Part shown: one piece after another, positions 16,317 through 24,726 of the stretch
Layout of the letters: each line of letters opens with the position of its first letter
How positions within the stretch are numbered: position 1 is the first letter of the stretch
Assembly: GCF_003711225.1 (NCBI RefSeq)
Contig: NZ_CP031030.1
Location: forward strand, 7,368,531 to 7,432,530
DNA length: 64,000 nucleotides
Direction of reading: 5' to 3'
Origin: Runella sp. SP2
GTDB taxonomy: Bacteria > Bacteroidota > Bacteroidia > Cytophagales > Spirosomataceae
The notes under the pieces: model-generated
Database searches by the model: none
What the model saw: the letters and a program-made list of their open reading frames with translations, nothing else
What the model was told of the DNA's origin: nothing
Made by a program: the position numbers and the translations under genes

Positions 16317-17669
16317 ATGAACACCCAACTTTCCCAACCCTCGCTCTGGCAAAAATTGAGCGATTTTCAATTAGACGATTCTCCAGAGGCCGCTGTGCAG
16401 TTTTCTGACAAGTTAATCAACGAACAAAAATGGTCGCCTGAGTTTGCCAAACGGGCGATGGCCGAGTATAAAAAGTTTTTGTATCTCTGTCTTACGATGC
16501 CCCAAGGAGCGTCGCCCTCGGAGGTGGTCGATGAAGTCTGGCATTTGCACCTGACCTACACACAAAGTTACTGGCAAAAACTCTGCGGAGAAGTACTCCA
16601 ACGACAACTGCACCACTACCCCAACAAAGGAGGCTCTTCCGAAAACCAACGCCACCGAGATTGGTACGCTGATACCCTAATTGCTTACGTCAAAGAATTT
16701 CAAGAACTGCCTCCTGTCGATTGCTGGCCTTTGCCCAAAGGACTAGAACTGGAAAGCTATCTGGCACCGAACTCACCCTTCCGAACACCAACTTTGCAAG
16801 TGACACCTCAGTGGGAAGGCCACAAGTATTGGCCAGTTGGAGCGGTTGTCATTGGGCTATGCGCGCTCGGAATGTTTATGCTGTCGGGGCCTCAGTTTTT
16901 GTTGACTTTTCCACTTTTGATGGCTTGGGCTTGGTGGGGAACGTATCAGAAAATCCAGTATAAAAAACGGGTTATGGGAGAGGCTGCAAGGCAATTACAC
17001 CCGTATCATTTTGCGGCTTTGTTTAAAGATACAGAAACCCTATTCCGAACCCTCGTGGCTGATTTTGCCGAAAGGGGGTGGATTCGCTACCAAGACGAAG
17101 GAAAATTTGGGTGGGATGAGCAAGCACAACAACCGATGATGTATTCGTTGCAAGCCCAAGATAAAAAGGAACTGCAAGCGGGACTTCTGAGGGCGTTTTT
17201 GTATCCGTTTGCCGAAATAATGTCGAAAAAATCCATGGCCCTGAGAAATGAGCTTGCCAAAGATGTGGCGGTTGGCTTGTTTCAATGGTGGGTAATCATG
17301 GTTGGACTGGCGCGCGTGGCGCAAGGGATAGTGAATGGCAAGCCCGTGATTTTTTTGCTATTACTGTTGATTATTTATGTGTTGGTTTGGATAGTGTTGG
17401 GGCAGTTGCCGTTGATGGACAATGAAATGAAAAAAACGTACCAATCGAAGGCTTGGGAAGGGTATATTACAGCGGGAGCGCTCACTTTTCTATTATTTGA
17501 TTCTTCATATAGTTTGGGTAGTAATCAAACCCTTCAGCGCGTGTTTGATAAACCCACCAAAAATAGTGGTGGAGGAGAAGGGGGGGCAGGATGCAGTAGC
17601 GGCGGTGATGGTGGCGGAGGTGGCTGTGGAGGCGGATGCGGTGGCTGTGGGGGGTGCGGAGGAAGTTAG
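16317..17669 (+). CDS. GRDP-like membrane protein with Gly/Cys-rich C-terminus
   Basis: The 450-residue protein begins with a soluble ~150-residue domain carrying SEVVDEVWHLHLTYTQSYW, the W-H-x-H signature of glycine-rich-domain (GRDP-like, pfam07173) proteins. Hydrophobic helices lie near 178-212 (VGAVVIGLCALGMFMLSG, FLLTFPLLMAWAWWG) and 335-365 (VIFLLLLLIIYVLVWIVLG). This layout is close to the TIGR04222 membrane family. The last ~33 residues are almost only Gly and Cys (GGGGCGGGCGGCGGCGGS). Their role is unknown; a flexible metal- or disulfide-forming tail is possible. It is followed 76 bp later by a beta-lactamase-fold hydrolase. Confidence 0.75.
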   Translation: MNTQLSQPSLWQKLSDFQLDDSPEAAVQFSDKLINEQKWSPEFAKRAMAEYKKFLYLCLTMPQGASPSEVVDEVWHLHLTYTQSYWQKLCGEVLQRQLHHYPNKGGSSENQRHRDWYADTLIAYVKEFQELPPVDCWPLPKGLELESYLAPNSPFRTPTLQVTPQWEGHKYWPVGAVVIGLCALGMFMLSGPQFLLTFPLLMAWAWWGTYQKIQYKKRVMGEAARQLHPYHFAALFKDTETLFRTLVADFAERGWIRYQDEGKFGWDEQAQQPMMYSLQAQDKKELQAGLLRAFLYPFAEIMSKKSMALRNELAKDVAVGLFQWWVIMVGLARVAQGIVNGKPVIFLLLLLIIYVLVWIVLGQLPLMDNEMKKTYQSKAWEGYITAGALTFLLFDSSYSLGSNQTLQRVFDKPTKNSGGGEGGAGCSSGGDGGGGGCGGGCGGCGGCGGS

Positions 17670-17745
17670 AAATAAGTTTTTACAAACACTTCAACTTAAT
17701 GTATCTTCGTGCAAAAGCTATTATAACACCTTGATTGTTGTCTGA

Positions 17746-18957
17746 ATGAAACCCGCCCTTTTTCTTTTTTTATTCGCTGTTCAAATCGTTTTTGCCCAAA
17801 AGAACGCCTCTCAATTATTGGACAGTGAGGTTAGCACTGTCGTTGAGAAATACATTGCCGAAAATAAAATTCCAGGGGCGGTAGTAGCCATCAAAAAGGG
17901 AAATAAGGTGTTGCTCAAAAAAGCGTTTGGATACGCAAAACTGAAGGAATTTGACGGCTCAGTGTCGGACCATCCCGAAACGATGACGGTAAATCACTTG
18001 TTTGATATTGCTTCATTGACCAAAGTGATTGGGACAACCACGGCCATCATGAAGCTACACGACGAAGGAAAACTCAACGTGGACGACCCCGCATCAAAAT
18101 ACGTCAAAGGCTTAGACGAAGGAGACAAAGCCAAAATTACCCTCCGTCATTTGTTGACGCACACGTCGGGGATGTACGAGTGGTATCCGTTGTACTATTT
18201 TTCGCAACAACGCGCTACTACTTATGAGTTTATCAAACAATTACCGCTGAAATATCCCGTGGGTGAAGGGCGTCATTATTCGGATTTGGGCTTTACGATT
18301 TTGGGCGAAATTATCGAAAAGGTGTCGGGGAAATCGTTGGATGTTTACGTTAAAACGGACATTTTTACCCCGCTCAAAATGACTAAAACGACCTATAAGC
18401 CTGATAAAAAGGCAAATATCATCGCAGCGACGTCATTGGGAAATCCCTACGAAAAACGGATGGTGGAAGACCCTTCTTTGGGATTTGTGCTCAAAGACCT
18501 TGACCCGAAAAGCTGGAACGGCTGGCGACAGTACGTTTTGCAAGGAGAAGTAAACGACGGTAATGCGTGGTACGCCAACGAAGGAATTTCGGGCGCGGCG
18601 GGGCTATTCTCGACCGTAGATGACCTGCAAAAATTGGTAGATATGCTCAAAAACAACGGCAAAGTCAGAGGGAAATCGTTTATTTCAGAAAAAACTGTAG
18701 CACTTTTTTTGACCCAAGATACCTTCAAGAACGGCTTTGGCTGGATGATGGATCCGATAAATTCCTTCATGAAAAATGGCCCAGTGGGTACGTTTGGTCA
18801 CACGGGCTTTACGGGAACGAGCATTTCGGTAGTTCCTGAAAAAAAACTCTCCGTGATTATTCTCATCAACCGTCAAAACATGGGTTTACAAGCCACCAAA
18901 GACTATTTTAACCCAAACCCAATTCGCGACGCCATCTTTAAAGCCGCAATGAAGTAA
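17746..18957 (+). CDS. serine hydrolase, class C beta-lactamase/DD-peptidase fold
   Basis: A 403-residue secreted protein has signal peptide MKPALFLFLFAVQIVFAQ. The catalytic SxxK is in FDIASLTKVIG, the YxN-equivalent motif is HYSDLGF, and the third box is FGHTGFTGTS (HTG). This is the AmpC/EstB superfamily (pfam00144). Members can be beta-lactamases, D-aminopeptidases or esterases, and the sequence does not fix the substrate. HYSD rather than YAN argues against a classical AmpC. It probably acts in the periplasm. Confidence 0.9.
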   Translation: MKPALFLFLFAVQIVFAQKNASQLLDSEVSTVVEKYIAENKIPGAVVAIKKGNKVLLKKAFGYAKLKEFDGSVSDHPETMTVNHLFDIASLTKVIGTTTAIMKLHDEGKLNVDDPASKYVKGLDEGDKAKITLRHLLTHTSGMYEWYPLYYFSQQRATTYEFIKQLPLKYPVGEGRHYSDLGFTILGEIIEKVSGKSLDVYVKTDIFTPLKMTKTTYKPDKKANIIAATSLGNPYEKRMVEDPSLGFVLKDLDPKSWNGWRQYVLQGEVNDGNAWYANEGISGAAGLFSTVDDLQKLVDMLKNNGKVRGKSFISEKTVALFLTQDTFKNGFGWMMDPINSFMKNGPVGTFGHTGFTGTSISVVPEKKLSVIILINRQNMGLQATKDYFNPNPIRDAIFKAAMK

Positions 18958-19007
18958 CAGAAAAATTTAAAGAACAGTTTTAACTACTAAACACACCTTT
19001 TCAAACC

Positions 19008-19388
19008 ATGAAAACTTCTCAAAAGTACCTCATTTTTAGCCTAATGTTACTCACTGGTTCCTTGGTTGGTTGCAAAGAAAATTTCAGCTATCAAGTGCTT
19101 GAATCAAATTATTTTATCGGCAGTTGGGAGTGGAGCAATGCGTTCACACCTACCGTTATAATCAAACGTAAGCTTATTTTTGATGCCAATGGAACAGGAA
19201 AAATAGCTTCTCCCGATGGTCTTGTTCAAAGTGCCGACGGTCGCCTAAGTAATTTTGAATGGGTGTTTGACAAAACAGACAGCACGCTACTTGTCAACCA
19301 AGAGACATACAAGATAATAGAGCACGGAAAAGATTATTTTGTGTGGACAAAAGGAGGGGGAAATAGTCAGAAAGTTGTGCGAAAATAA
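19008..19388 (+). CDS. small lipoprotein, lipocalin-like
   Basis: The 126-residue protein has signal peptide and lipobox SLMLLTGSLVGC (Cys22). The mature part is beta-rich: SNYFIGSWEWSN, RKLIFDANGTGKI, FEWVFDKTDSTLLV, YKIIEHGKDYFVWTK. The G-S-W-x-W start and the strand pattern resemble the small lipocalin-like (DUF5004/DUF4923-type) lipoproteins of Bacteroidota. Its function is unknown. A strong terminator separates it from the convergent sulfatase. Confidence 0.65.
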   Translation: MKTSQKYLIFSLMLLTGSLVGCKENFSYQVLESNYFIGSWEWSNAFTPTVIIKRKLIFDANGTGKIASPDGLVQSADGRLSNFEWVFDKTDSTLLVNQETYKIIEHGKDYFVWTKGGGNSQKVVRK

Positions 19389-19458
19389 TGTAGCAGTAGT
19401 ATCTTGCTCACAAATTTTTATCAAAAAACAACAACCGCGTCAGAGACGCAATGTCTTA

Positions 19459-19488
19459 TTTCGCCCCGAACTACGATTCGGGGCGAAA
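19459..19488. terminator. bidirectional hairpin terminator
   Basis: TTTCGCCCCGAA (19459-19470) and TTCGGGGCGAAA (19477-19488) form a perfect 12-bp stem with a 6-nt loop, flanked by T/A runs. It lies between the converging lipoprotein and sulfatase genes, 5 bp from the sulfatase stop. Confidence 0.85.
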
Positions 19489-19492
19489 AAGG

Positions 19493-20995
19493 TTATTTCT
19501 TCAACTCCTTGACACTTTTTAGCAATTCCTCCAACTCTTTCAGCTTTGTAGGGTTAGCCTCGGCTAGGTTATTTTTTTCTCCCAAATCCGTTTTTAGGTT
19601 ATACAACTGAGGTTTTGTATCGTTCCCTAATTCTGTATTCGTTTCAACGCTCATTTTAGCGCGGTTGCTGGGTTCAATGTACTTCCAATCGCCTTGAATG
19701 ACCGAAAACGTCCCCGCGTGTTCAATCACGTGGTCGCGGCCTTTTTGGTCTTTGCCCAACAGCGCAGGCAAGTAATTGCGCGTGTCGGGGGCAGTAGTGG
19801 CATCAAACGTTTGCCCTGTCAAACTAGCAAACGAAGCCAACAAGTCGATTTGACTCACCAGCGCGGGAGAAACCCCCGCCTTGATTTTTTGTGGCCAACT
19901 CACAATAAACGGCACGCGCGTTCCTGCGTCAAACGCGCTGTATTTGCCGCCCCGCAGCGGTCCCGCAGGCGTATGCCCATTGAGCAGTTCGACGGCTTGG
20001 TCTTGGTAGCCATCGTCCACCACAGGGCCATTGTCGCTCGAAAAGACAATCATTGTATTTTGGGTGATGCCCAGTCGGTCGAGCGTTTCTAGCACCTTGC
20101 CTACTGCCCAGTCCAGTTGCAGAATCACGTCACCGCGTGGTCCCATGCCACTTTTCCCCGCAAACCGTTCGTGAGGTACGCGTGGTACGTGGATGTCTTG
20201 GGTGGCGAAATACAAGAAAAAGGGCTGTTTGGCGTGGTTTTCGATGAACGAAACGGCTTTTTGAGTAAAAATGTCGGCCATGTCTTCGTCTTTCCAACGG
20301 GCACTTTTCCCTCCCGTCATGTAGCCAATGCGCCCAATTCCGTTGATGATGGTAAAGTCATGCCCGTGCGAATGTTTCATTTTGAGCAGTTCGGGGTTGG
20401 CACGGCCCGTCGGCTCGTTGCCAATAGGTTCTTTAAAACTCACCTTGATGGGGTCGTTGGGGTCGAGGTTAACCACACGGCGATTATCGACATACACACA
20501 GGGTACGCGGTCGCCCGTAGCTGCCATGATAAATGACTCATGGAAGCCAATGTCCAGCGGGCTTGGTTTAACTTCGCCATTCCAATCGGGGCCACCTTGC
20601 GGCCCTAAGCCCAAATGCCATTTCCCAACAACTCCCGTTTGGTAGCCTGCTTGTTGGAAAACCTGTGGCAACGTACTACGACCTGGCAAAATCAGGGCGG
20701 CGGCATCGCCAGTGGCCACCCCCGTCCCAGGCTTTCGCCAAGCATACTCGCCCGTCAGCAACGAGTAGCGCGAAGGCGTACAAGTAGCAGCAGTGGTGTG
20801 GGCGTTGGTAAATCGGATTCCTTTTTTAGCCAGTCGGTCGATGTTGGGCGTAGCGACTTTTTTTGCACCGTAACAACTTACATCCCCGTAGCCGAGGTCG
20901 TCGGCATAAATGATAATGACGTTGGGTTTGGAGGCTTGGCCATGCGCCAACAAGCAAAGGCAAAACAAGGCAAAAGACCAGAAAATTTTTCTCAT
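19493..20995 (-). CDS. family S1 sulfatase (arylsulfatase-like)
   Basis: The start is set at ATG 20995 (MRKIFWSFALFCLCLLAHGQ, a signal peptide). The 500-residue enzyme has metal site IIIYADDLGYGD and the formylglycine motif CTPSRYSLLTG with Cys72. VVGKWHLGLG, FFLYFATQDIHVP and MIVFSSDNGPV complete the active site. The Cys must be oxidised to formylglycine, presumably by an anaerobic sulfatase-maturing enzyme encoded elsewhere. It hydrolyses sulfate esters in the periplasm or at the cell surface; the sugar is unknown. It lies 48 bp downstream of the FG-GAP lipoprotein gene, probably in the same transcript. Confidence 0.93.
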   Translation of the reverse strand: MRKIFWSFALFCLCLLAHGQASKPNVIIIYADDLGYGDVSCYGAKKVATPNIDRLAKKGIRFTNAHTTAATCTPSRYSLLTGEYAWRKPGTGVATGDAAALILPGRSTLPQVFQQAGYQTGVVGKWHLGLGPQGGPDWNGEVKPSPLDIGFHESFIMAATGDRVPCVYVDNRRVVNLDPNDPIKVSFKEPIGNEPTGRANPELLKMKHSHGHDFTIINGIGRIGYMTGGKSARWKDEDMADIFTQKAVSFIENHAKQPFFLYFATQDIHVPRVPHERFAGKSGMGPRGDVILQLDWAVGKVLETLDRLGITQNTMIVFSSDNGPVVDDGYQDQAVELLNGHTPAGPLRGGKYSAFDAGTRVPFIVSWPQKIKAGVSPALVSQIDLLASFASLTGQTFDATTAPDTRNYLPALLGKDQKGRDHVIEHAGTFSVIQGDWKYIEPSNRAKMSVETNTELGNDTKPQLYNLKTDLGEKNNLAEANPTKLKELEELLKSVKELKK

Positions 20996-21043
20996 AAAAA
21001 GGTTGGGATAACTAGGTTTAGGAGGAGGCAAAAATAGGCCTGC

Positions 21044-24000
21044 TTACTGCATTATCTCGCCCCGTCCGTTGTTTTTTAGAAAAAAATAAAAAAACTGATT
21101 TTCTACTACTTTCAACCTAATAACCCTTCTATAATCTCCATCAAGATACAACCCAGAACGGTGGGCAGGAACGGGCGTAAAGTGTCCTTTTCCGTTACCC
21201 AATAAAAGTATCCCAGAAGACGCATCTTGCCGCCCCGAATCAATGTCGCTTCCGTACTCATTTCCGCAAAGCAGCACATCGGCGCGTTTGTCGGCATTGA
21301 AGTCACCCACCAATAGGCTTTGCACTGTCGAAAATTGCGCTTCAACGGGAAGAGGAGTGAGGCGAAACGTCAGGTTTCCATTGTTTTGGAGGTAAGAACT
21401 AGAAAAAGTATGGGTGAGTCGTACTTCAGTAGCATTGGTTTCTTTGGTGCCAATTACCTGCTCAATGCTTGCATTGGAATAGGTGGCGTACCGAGTCATT
21501 TTCTTTTTAATCAACGGAATTTGGTTCGCCAACTCATCCAAGCTGTGTTTGGGATACGCGCGCCCATCTTTAAAGTAGTAGCACGGAATGGCATCCAAGC
21601 GACCATTTTGGTCGTAATCTCCCGCGTACAAACGCGCAGGCTGAGCGGGGTTTGCTTTGAAAAACGAATTTTCTCCTCGATTTCCTACCACAAAGTCAAT
21701 GTCTCCATCTTGGTCAAAATCAGCTCCTTCGATGCAATTCCACCAACCATTCGATTGAGTCAATTGCGTTTTGGAAGTAATATCTAAAAATTGACGCGAC
21801 GAATTTTTGAGCACGGTAATGGGCATCCATTCGCCTACAACCACTAAATCAGGAAAACGGTCGTTATCTAAATCGGTCCAAAGCGCGTCGTTGACAATGC
21901 CTAATTTGCCACCATCGGGCAGCAAATGAGAGGCGTCTCGAAACCGTCCTTGGTCATTGAGAAGTAGCAAGCTTTTTTCACACAATGGATACGAATGAGG
22001 TGTAACTCCCCCGCCAATGAAGAGGTCTTGATCGCCGTCTAAATCCAAATCTTGTGCCTTCACACAAGTAGCATTGGAAGCAAACGGCTGTGGAACGAGC
22101 ACGAACTGTCCTTTTCCATCGTTGAGATAAAGACGGTGGCGGTAAAGTGGCGAAGAATGTTCGTGTTGATAGCCTCCGCTGTTGACCCATAAATCCAAAT
22201 CTTTATCCCCATCAGCGTCAAAAAAGAGTGCTCCCGCGTCTTCATATTCCGCATCTTTTTCAAACGCAGGCTGTACCGATTTTTTAAAACCACCCTTTTG
22301 TTGTTGTAGAAAAAGCGTGCCCGATTGCCCTGCCGCTCCTCCAATAAAGAGATCTTCCAATCCATCTTGGTTGACATCGGCCTGTGCCGTGTAGGGGCCT
22401 TTATTGGAATAAAGATGTTCCAGCAAGGGCTCATCCTTAAAATCGATATAGTTGTTTTCGAGCTGCGTATAGGTGTCAAGCTGCGTTAAAGATGCTTTTT
22501 TAAAAATGAATTTTGGCGAAAAACTGCGAGGGGCGGCGGGTTGGGTATCTTTCTGGGCAAGAACCATCAATTGATCCGCGGGCGGTTTTGAAATCGACTG
22601 CATCGTCCCATCTGGCCACGTCACTTTCAGTTCTTTTATCATCGTAGTTGTTCCTAAACCAAAATGAAGGGGCGTACTCGTAGAAGACAGAAATCCGCGA
22701 GTTGATGCTACCACTTGGGTTTGTTGGCCTGCGTCGGTGACTAACGTTACTTGAGCACCAATCCCCGTTGGATTCGGCGGTGTACCTTTCAATTTTACCT
22801 GTAAATAGTGATTTGCGTTGTGCGAACGACTGTTATTTTGGTATAAAAAAGCCTCACTGTTGTAATTATTTACCACTAAATCTAAGTCTCCGTCGGCATC
22901 TAAGTCGGCATAAGCGGCGCCGTTAGAAAACGAGGGAAGGTTGATTCCCCACTCCGCTGACTTATTTTCAAAACGCAAATCATGGGTGTTGCGAAATACA
23001 TAATTGGTTAAGGGCGTACTTGTCATCGATTTCAATAACTCCAACGGGTTGATATTTTTTGCGTTTCCCGCTTTTTGCAGGGCTTCCACCGAACGGTATC
23101 GAAAATAGTCCAGATCAGTGACGTCACGCGCGTAGCCGTTGGTCACAAAAAGGTCTTTCCAGCCGTCGTTGTCAAAATCCGCAAAAAGCGGCGACCAACT
23201 CCAATCGGTATGCGATACCCCCGCCAGTTGGGCTATTTCACTGAATACAGGGAGACCATCTGCGTTGAGTCCATTGTTTAGTTGAAGCGTATTGCGTACT
23301 ACTTGGTGGTGTAGCCCCAGCCCCACGGCTAAGAAATACTTATCGTAAGGGCTGTTGCCTTTGAGTTGCTTTTGGCGGTAATTGTCTTCGGCTACCATAT
23401 CGAGATTAATTAAGTCCAGCAAACCGTCGTTGTTAAAATCAGCGATGTCATTTCCCATGGCATTTTTGCTAATGTGCCTAAACATACGGTTGAGTTGATC
23501 CGAAAAACCGCCTTTTTGGTTGTTGATATAGAAGAAATCCTTGTCACCGTAGTCGTTGGCTACGTAGATGTCAGGCCAACCGTCGATGTTAATATCAGCC
23601 ACCGAAAAACTCAACCCAAACGTACTCTTAGCAATCCCCGCTTGGGCTGATACGTCCGTAAATGAGCCGTTTCCGTTGTTTCGGTAGAGCTTGCTATGGG
23701 TCGCAGGATTGCTTAGGGGAGTCACCAACGTTTTTTTACCCGACGCATTAGTAGCGGTGTAAAGCGTCAAGGCCGATTCGAAATCGACGCGGTGATTGAG
23801 CAAAAACAAATCCAAATCGCCGTCTCGGTCATAGTCAAAAAAATTGGCATGATTGGAATAGCCCGTGTCAGCCAATCCGTATTCTTTGGCCCGTTCGGTA
23901 AAGGTATTGTCGCGATTGTTGATGAGTAGCAAGTTGGCCCTATTTTCAGGGTGTAAGTCTAACGAGCGACACAAATAGATGTCGAGCCAACCATCTTGAT

Positions 24001-24373
24001 TGACGTCAACCATGGTCACTCCCGTCGTAAATCCCCCATAAAAGACGTTGGCTTTCTCCGAAATCTGTTCAAATTTCATGTTTCCTTTATTCAGGAATAG
24101 CCTTCCGCCAAAGAGGTTTCCCGTCAAAAACACATCGGGTAAACCATCATTGTTGATATCCCCAATGGCTACCCCTCCGCCATTGTACAGGTACTCATAG
24201 GTGAGAATATTGATTTTTTCGGTCTCATTCACTTCGTTGATAAAATAAAGCCCGCTTTCTTTGGGAGATAAAAGCGTGAAAAGGGAGGTGGGCGAAGAAT
24301 GGGTCGTTTCGGACGACTGGCATCCTACCATAAACAGCATCCAACAAATAGCAATAAGGGAGCGTAAAAACAT
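21044..24373 (-). CDS. FG-GAP/VCBS repeat lipoprotein with ASPIC/UnbV domain
   Basis: A 1,109-residue lipoprotein (lipobox FMVGC, Cys18) carries many Ca-binding FG-GAP repeats of the form DxNxDGxxD, for example GDINNDGLPDVFLTG, DVNQDGWLDIYL, DYDRDGDLDLFLL and DLDADGDLDLVVNNY. An ASPIC/UnbV segment near residues 540-600 includes GIGAQVTLVTDAGQQTQV and STPLHFGLG. Such CRTAC1-like beta-propeller proteins are common beside SusC/D systems in Bacteroidota and probably sit on the outer surface to bind polymer or protein. It is the first gene of a pair with the sulfatase. Its exact role is not known. Confidence 0.88.
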   Translation of the reverse strand: MFLRSLIAICWMLFMVGCQSSETTHSSPTSLFTLLSPKESGLYFINEVNETEKINILTYEYLYNGGGVAIGDINNDGLPDVFLTGNLFGGRLFLNKGNMKFEQISEKANVFYGGFTTGVTMVDVNQDGWLDIYLCRSLDLHPENRANLLLINNRDNTFTERAKEYGLADTGYSNHANFFDYDRDGDLDLFLLNHRVDFESALTLYTATNASGKKTLVTPLSNPATHSKLYRNNGNGSFTDVSAQAGIAKSTFGLSFSVADINIDGWPDIYVANDYGDKDFFYINNQKGGFSDQLNRMFRHISKNAMGNDIADFNNDGLLDLINLDMVAEDNYRQKQLKGNSPYDKYFLAVGLGLHHQVVRNTLQLNNGLNADGLPVFSEIAQLAGVSHTDWSWSPLFADFDNDGWKDLFVTNGYARDVTDLDYFRYRSVEALQKAGNAKNINPLELLKSMTSTPLTNYVFRNTHDLRFENKSAEWGINLPSFSNGAAYADLDADGDLDLVVNNYNSEAFLYQNNSRSHNANHYLQVKLKGTPPNPTGIGAQVTLVTDAGQQTQVVASTRGFLSSTSTPLHFGLGTTTMIKELKVTWPDGTMQSISKPPADQLMVLAQKDTQPAAPRSFSPKFIFKKASLTQLDTYTQLENNYIDFKDEPLLEHLYSNKGPYTAQADVNQDGLEDLFIGGAAGQSGTLFLQQQKGGFKKSVQPAFEKDAEYEDAGALFFDADGDKDLDLWVNSGGYQHEHSSPLYRHRLYLNDGKGQFVLVPQPFASNATCVKAQDLDLDGDQDLFIGGGVTPHSYPLCEKSLLLLNDQGRFRDASHLLPDGGKLGIVNDALWTDLDNDRFPDLVVVGEWMPITVLKNSSRQFLDITSKTQLTQSNGWWNCIEGADFDQDGDIDFVVGNRGENSFFKANPAQPARLYAGDYDQNGRLDAIPCYYFKDGRAYPKHSLDELANQIPLIKKKMTRYATYSNASIEQVIGTKETNATEVRLTHTFSSSYLQNNGNLTFRLTPLPVEAQFSTVQSLLVGDFNADKRADVLLCGNEYGSDIDSGRQDASSGILLLGNGKGHFTPVPAHRSGLYLDGDYRRVIRLKVVENQFFYFFLKNNGRGEIMQ

Positions 24374-24726
24374 GGGGAAAACTAGATTTAGGACGATTAT
24401 AAATCAGGTTAATGGTCTAAATCTACATTGCCTCTTGATGGATTAAAAACCTGATGCTTATTCGCAATGGTTTAATAGTCAACATTTTTGGATTTTTGAA
24501 GGGTTGTTTTGCAACAGTTGTTCTCAAAAAACAAACAGTTGTTTATTAAAAGATGACATTTATAAAAAAATGAGAGTTTGTCGGCCTCTACTAGCGTTAA
24601 TTTGAAAAATGGATGCCATTACTACGTTGAAAAATTAGTTTGACTTCTTGGTTTTAACATCTTACTTTTATCGTCTGTGGGTTTCGTCCTGAAAAGGTAA
24701 AATTCAACATCAACGGTATAAAACTT
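24374..24726. other. 353-bp divergent intergenic region
   Basis: The region separates the FG-GAP lipoprotein gene (minus) from the TPR kinase gene (plus). It is A/T-rich, with no open frame of note. The only supported element is a candidate promoter for the kinase at 24639-24670. CAACAGTTGTT at 24517-24527 is a short palindrome that might bind a regulator. Confidence 0.5.
24639..24670 (+). promoter_or_regulatory. candidate promoter of TPR-kinase operon
   Basis: TTTG at 24639-24642 and TACTTTTA at 24663-24670 lie 20 nt apart, with one mismatch to TAnnTTTG. The ATG at 24727 follows about 50 nt after the expected start point. Confidence 0.5.
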
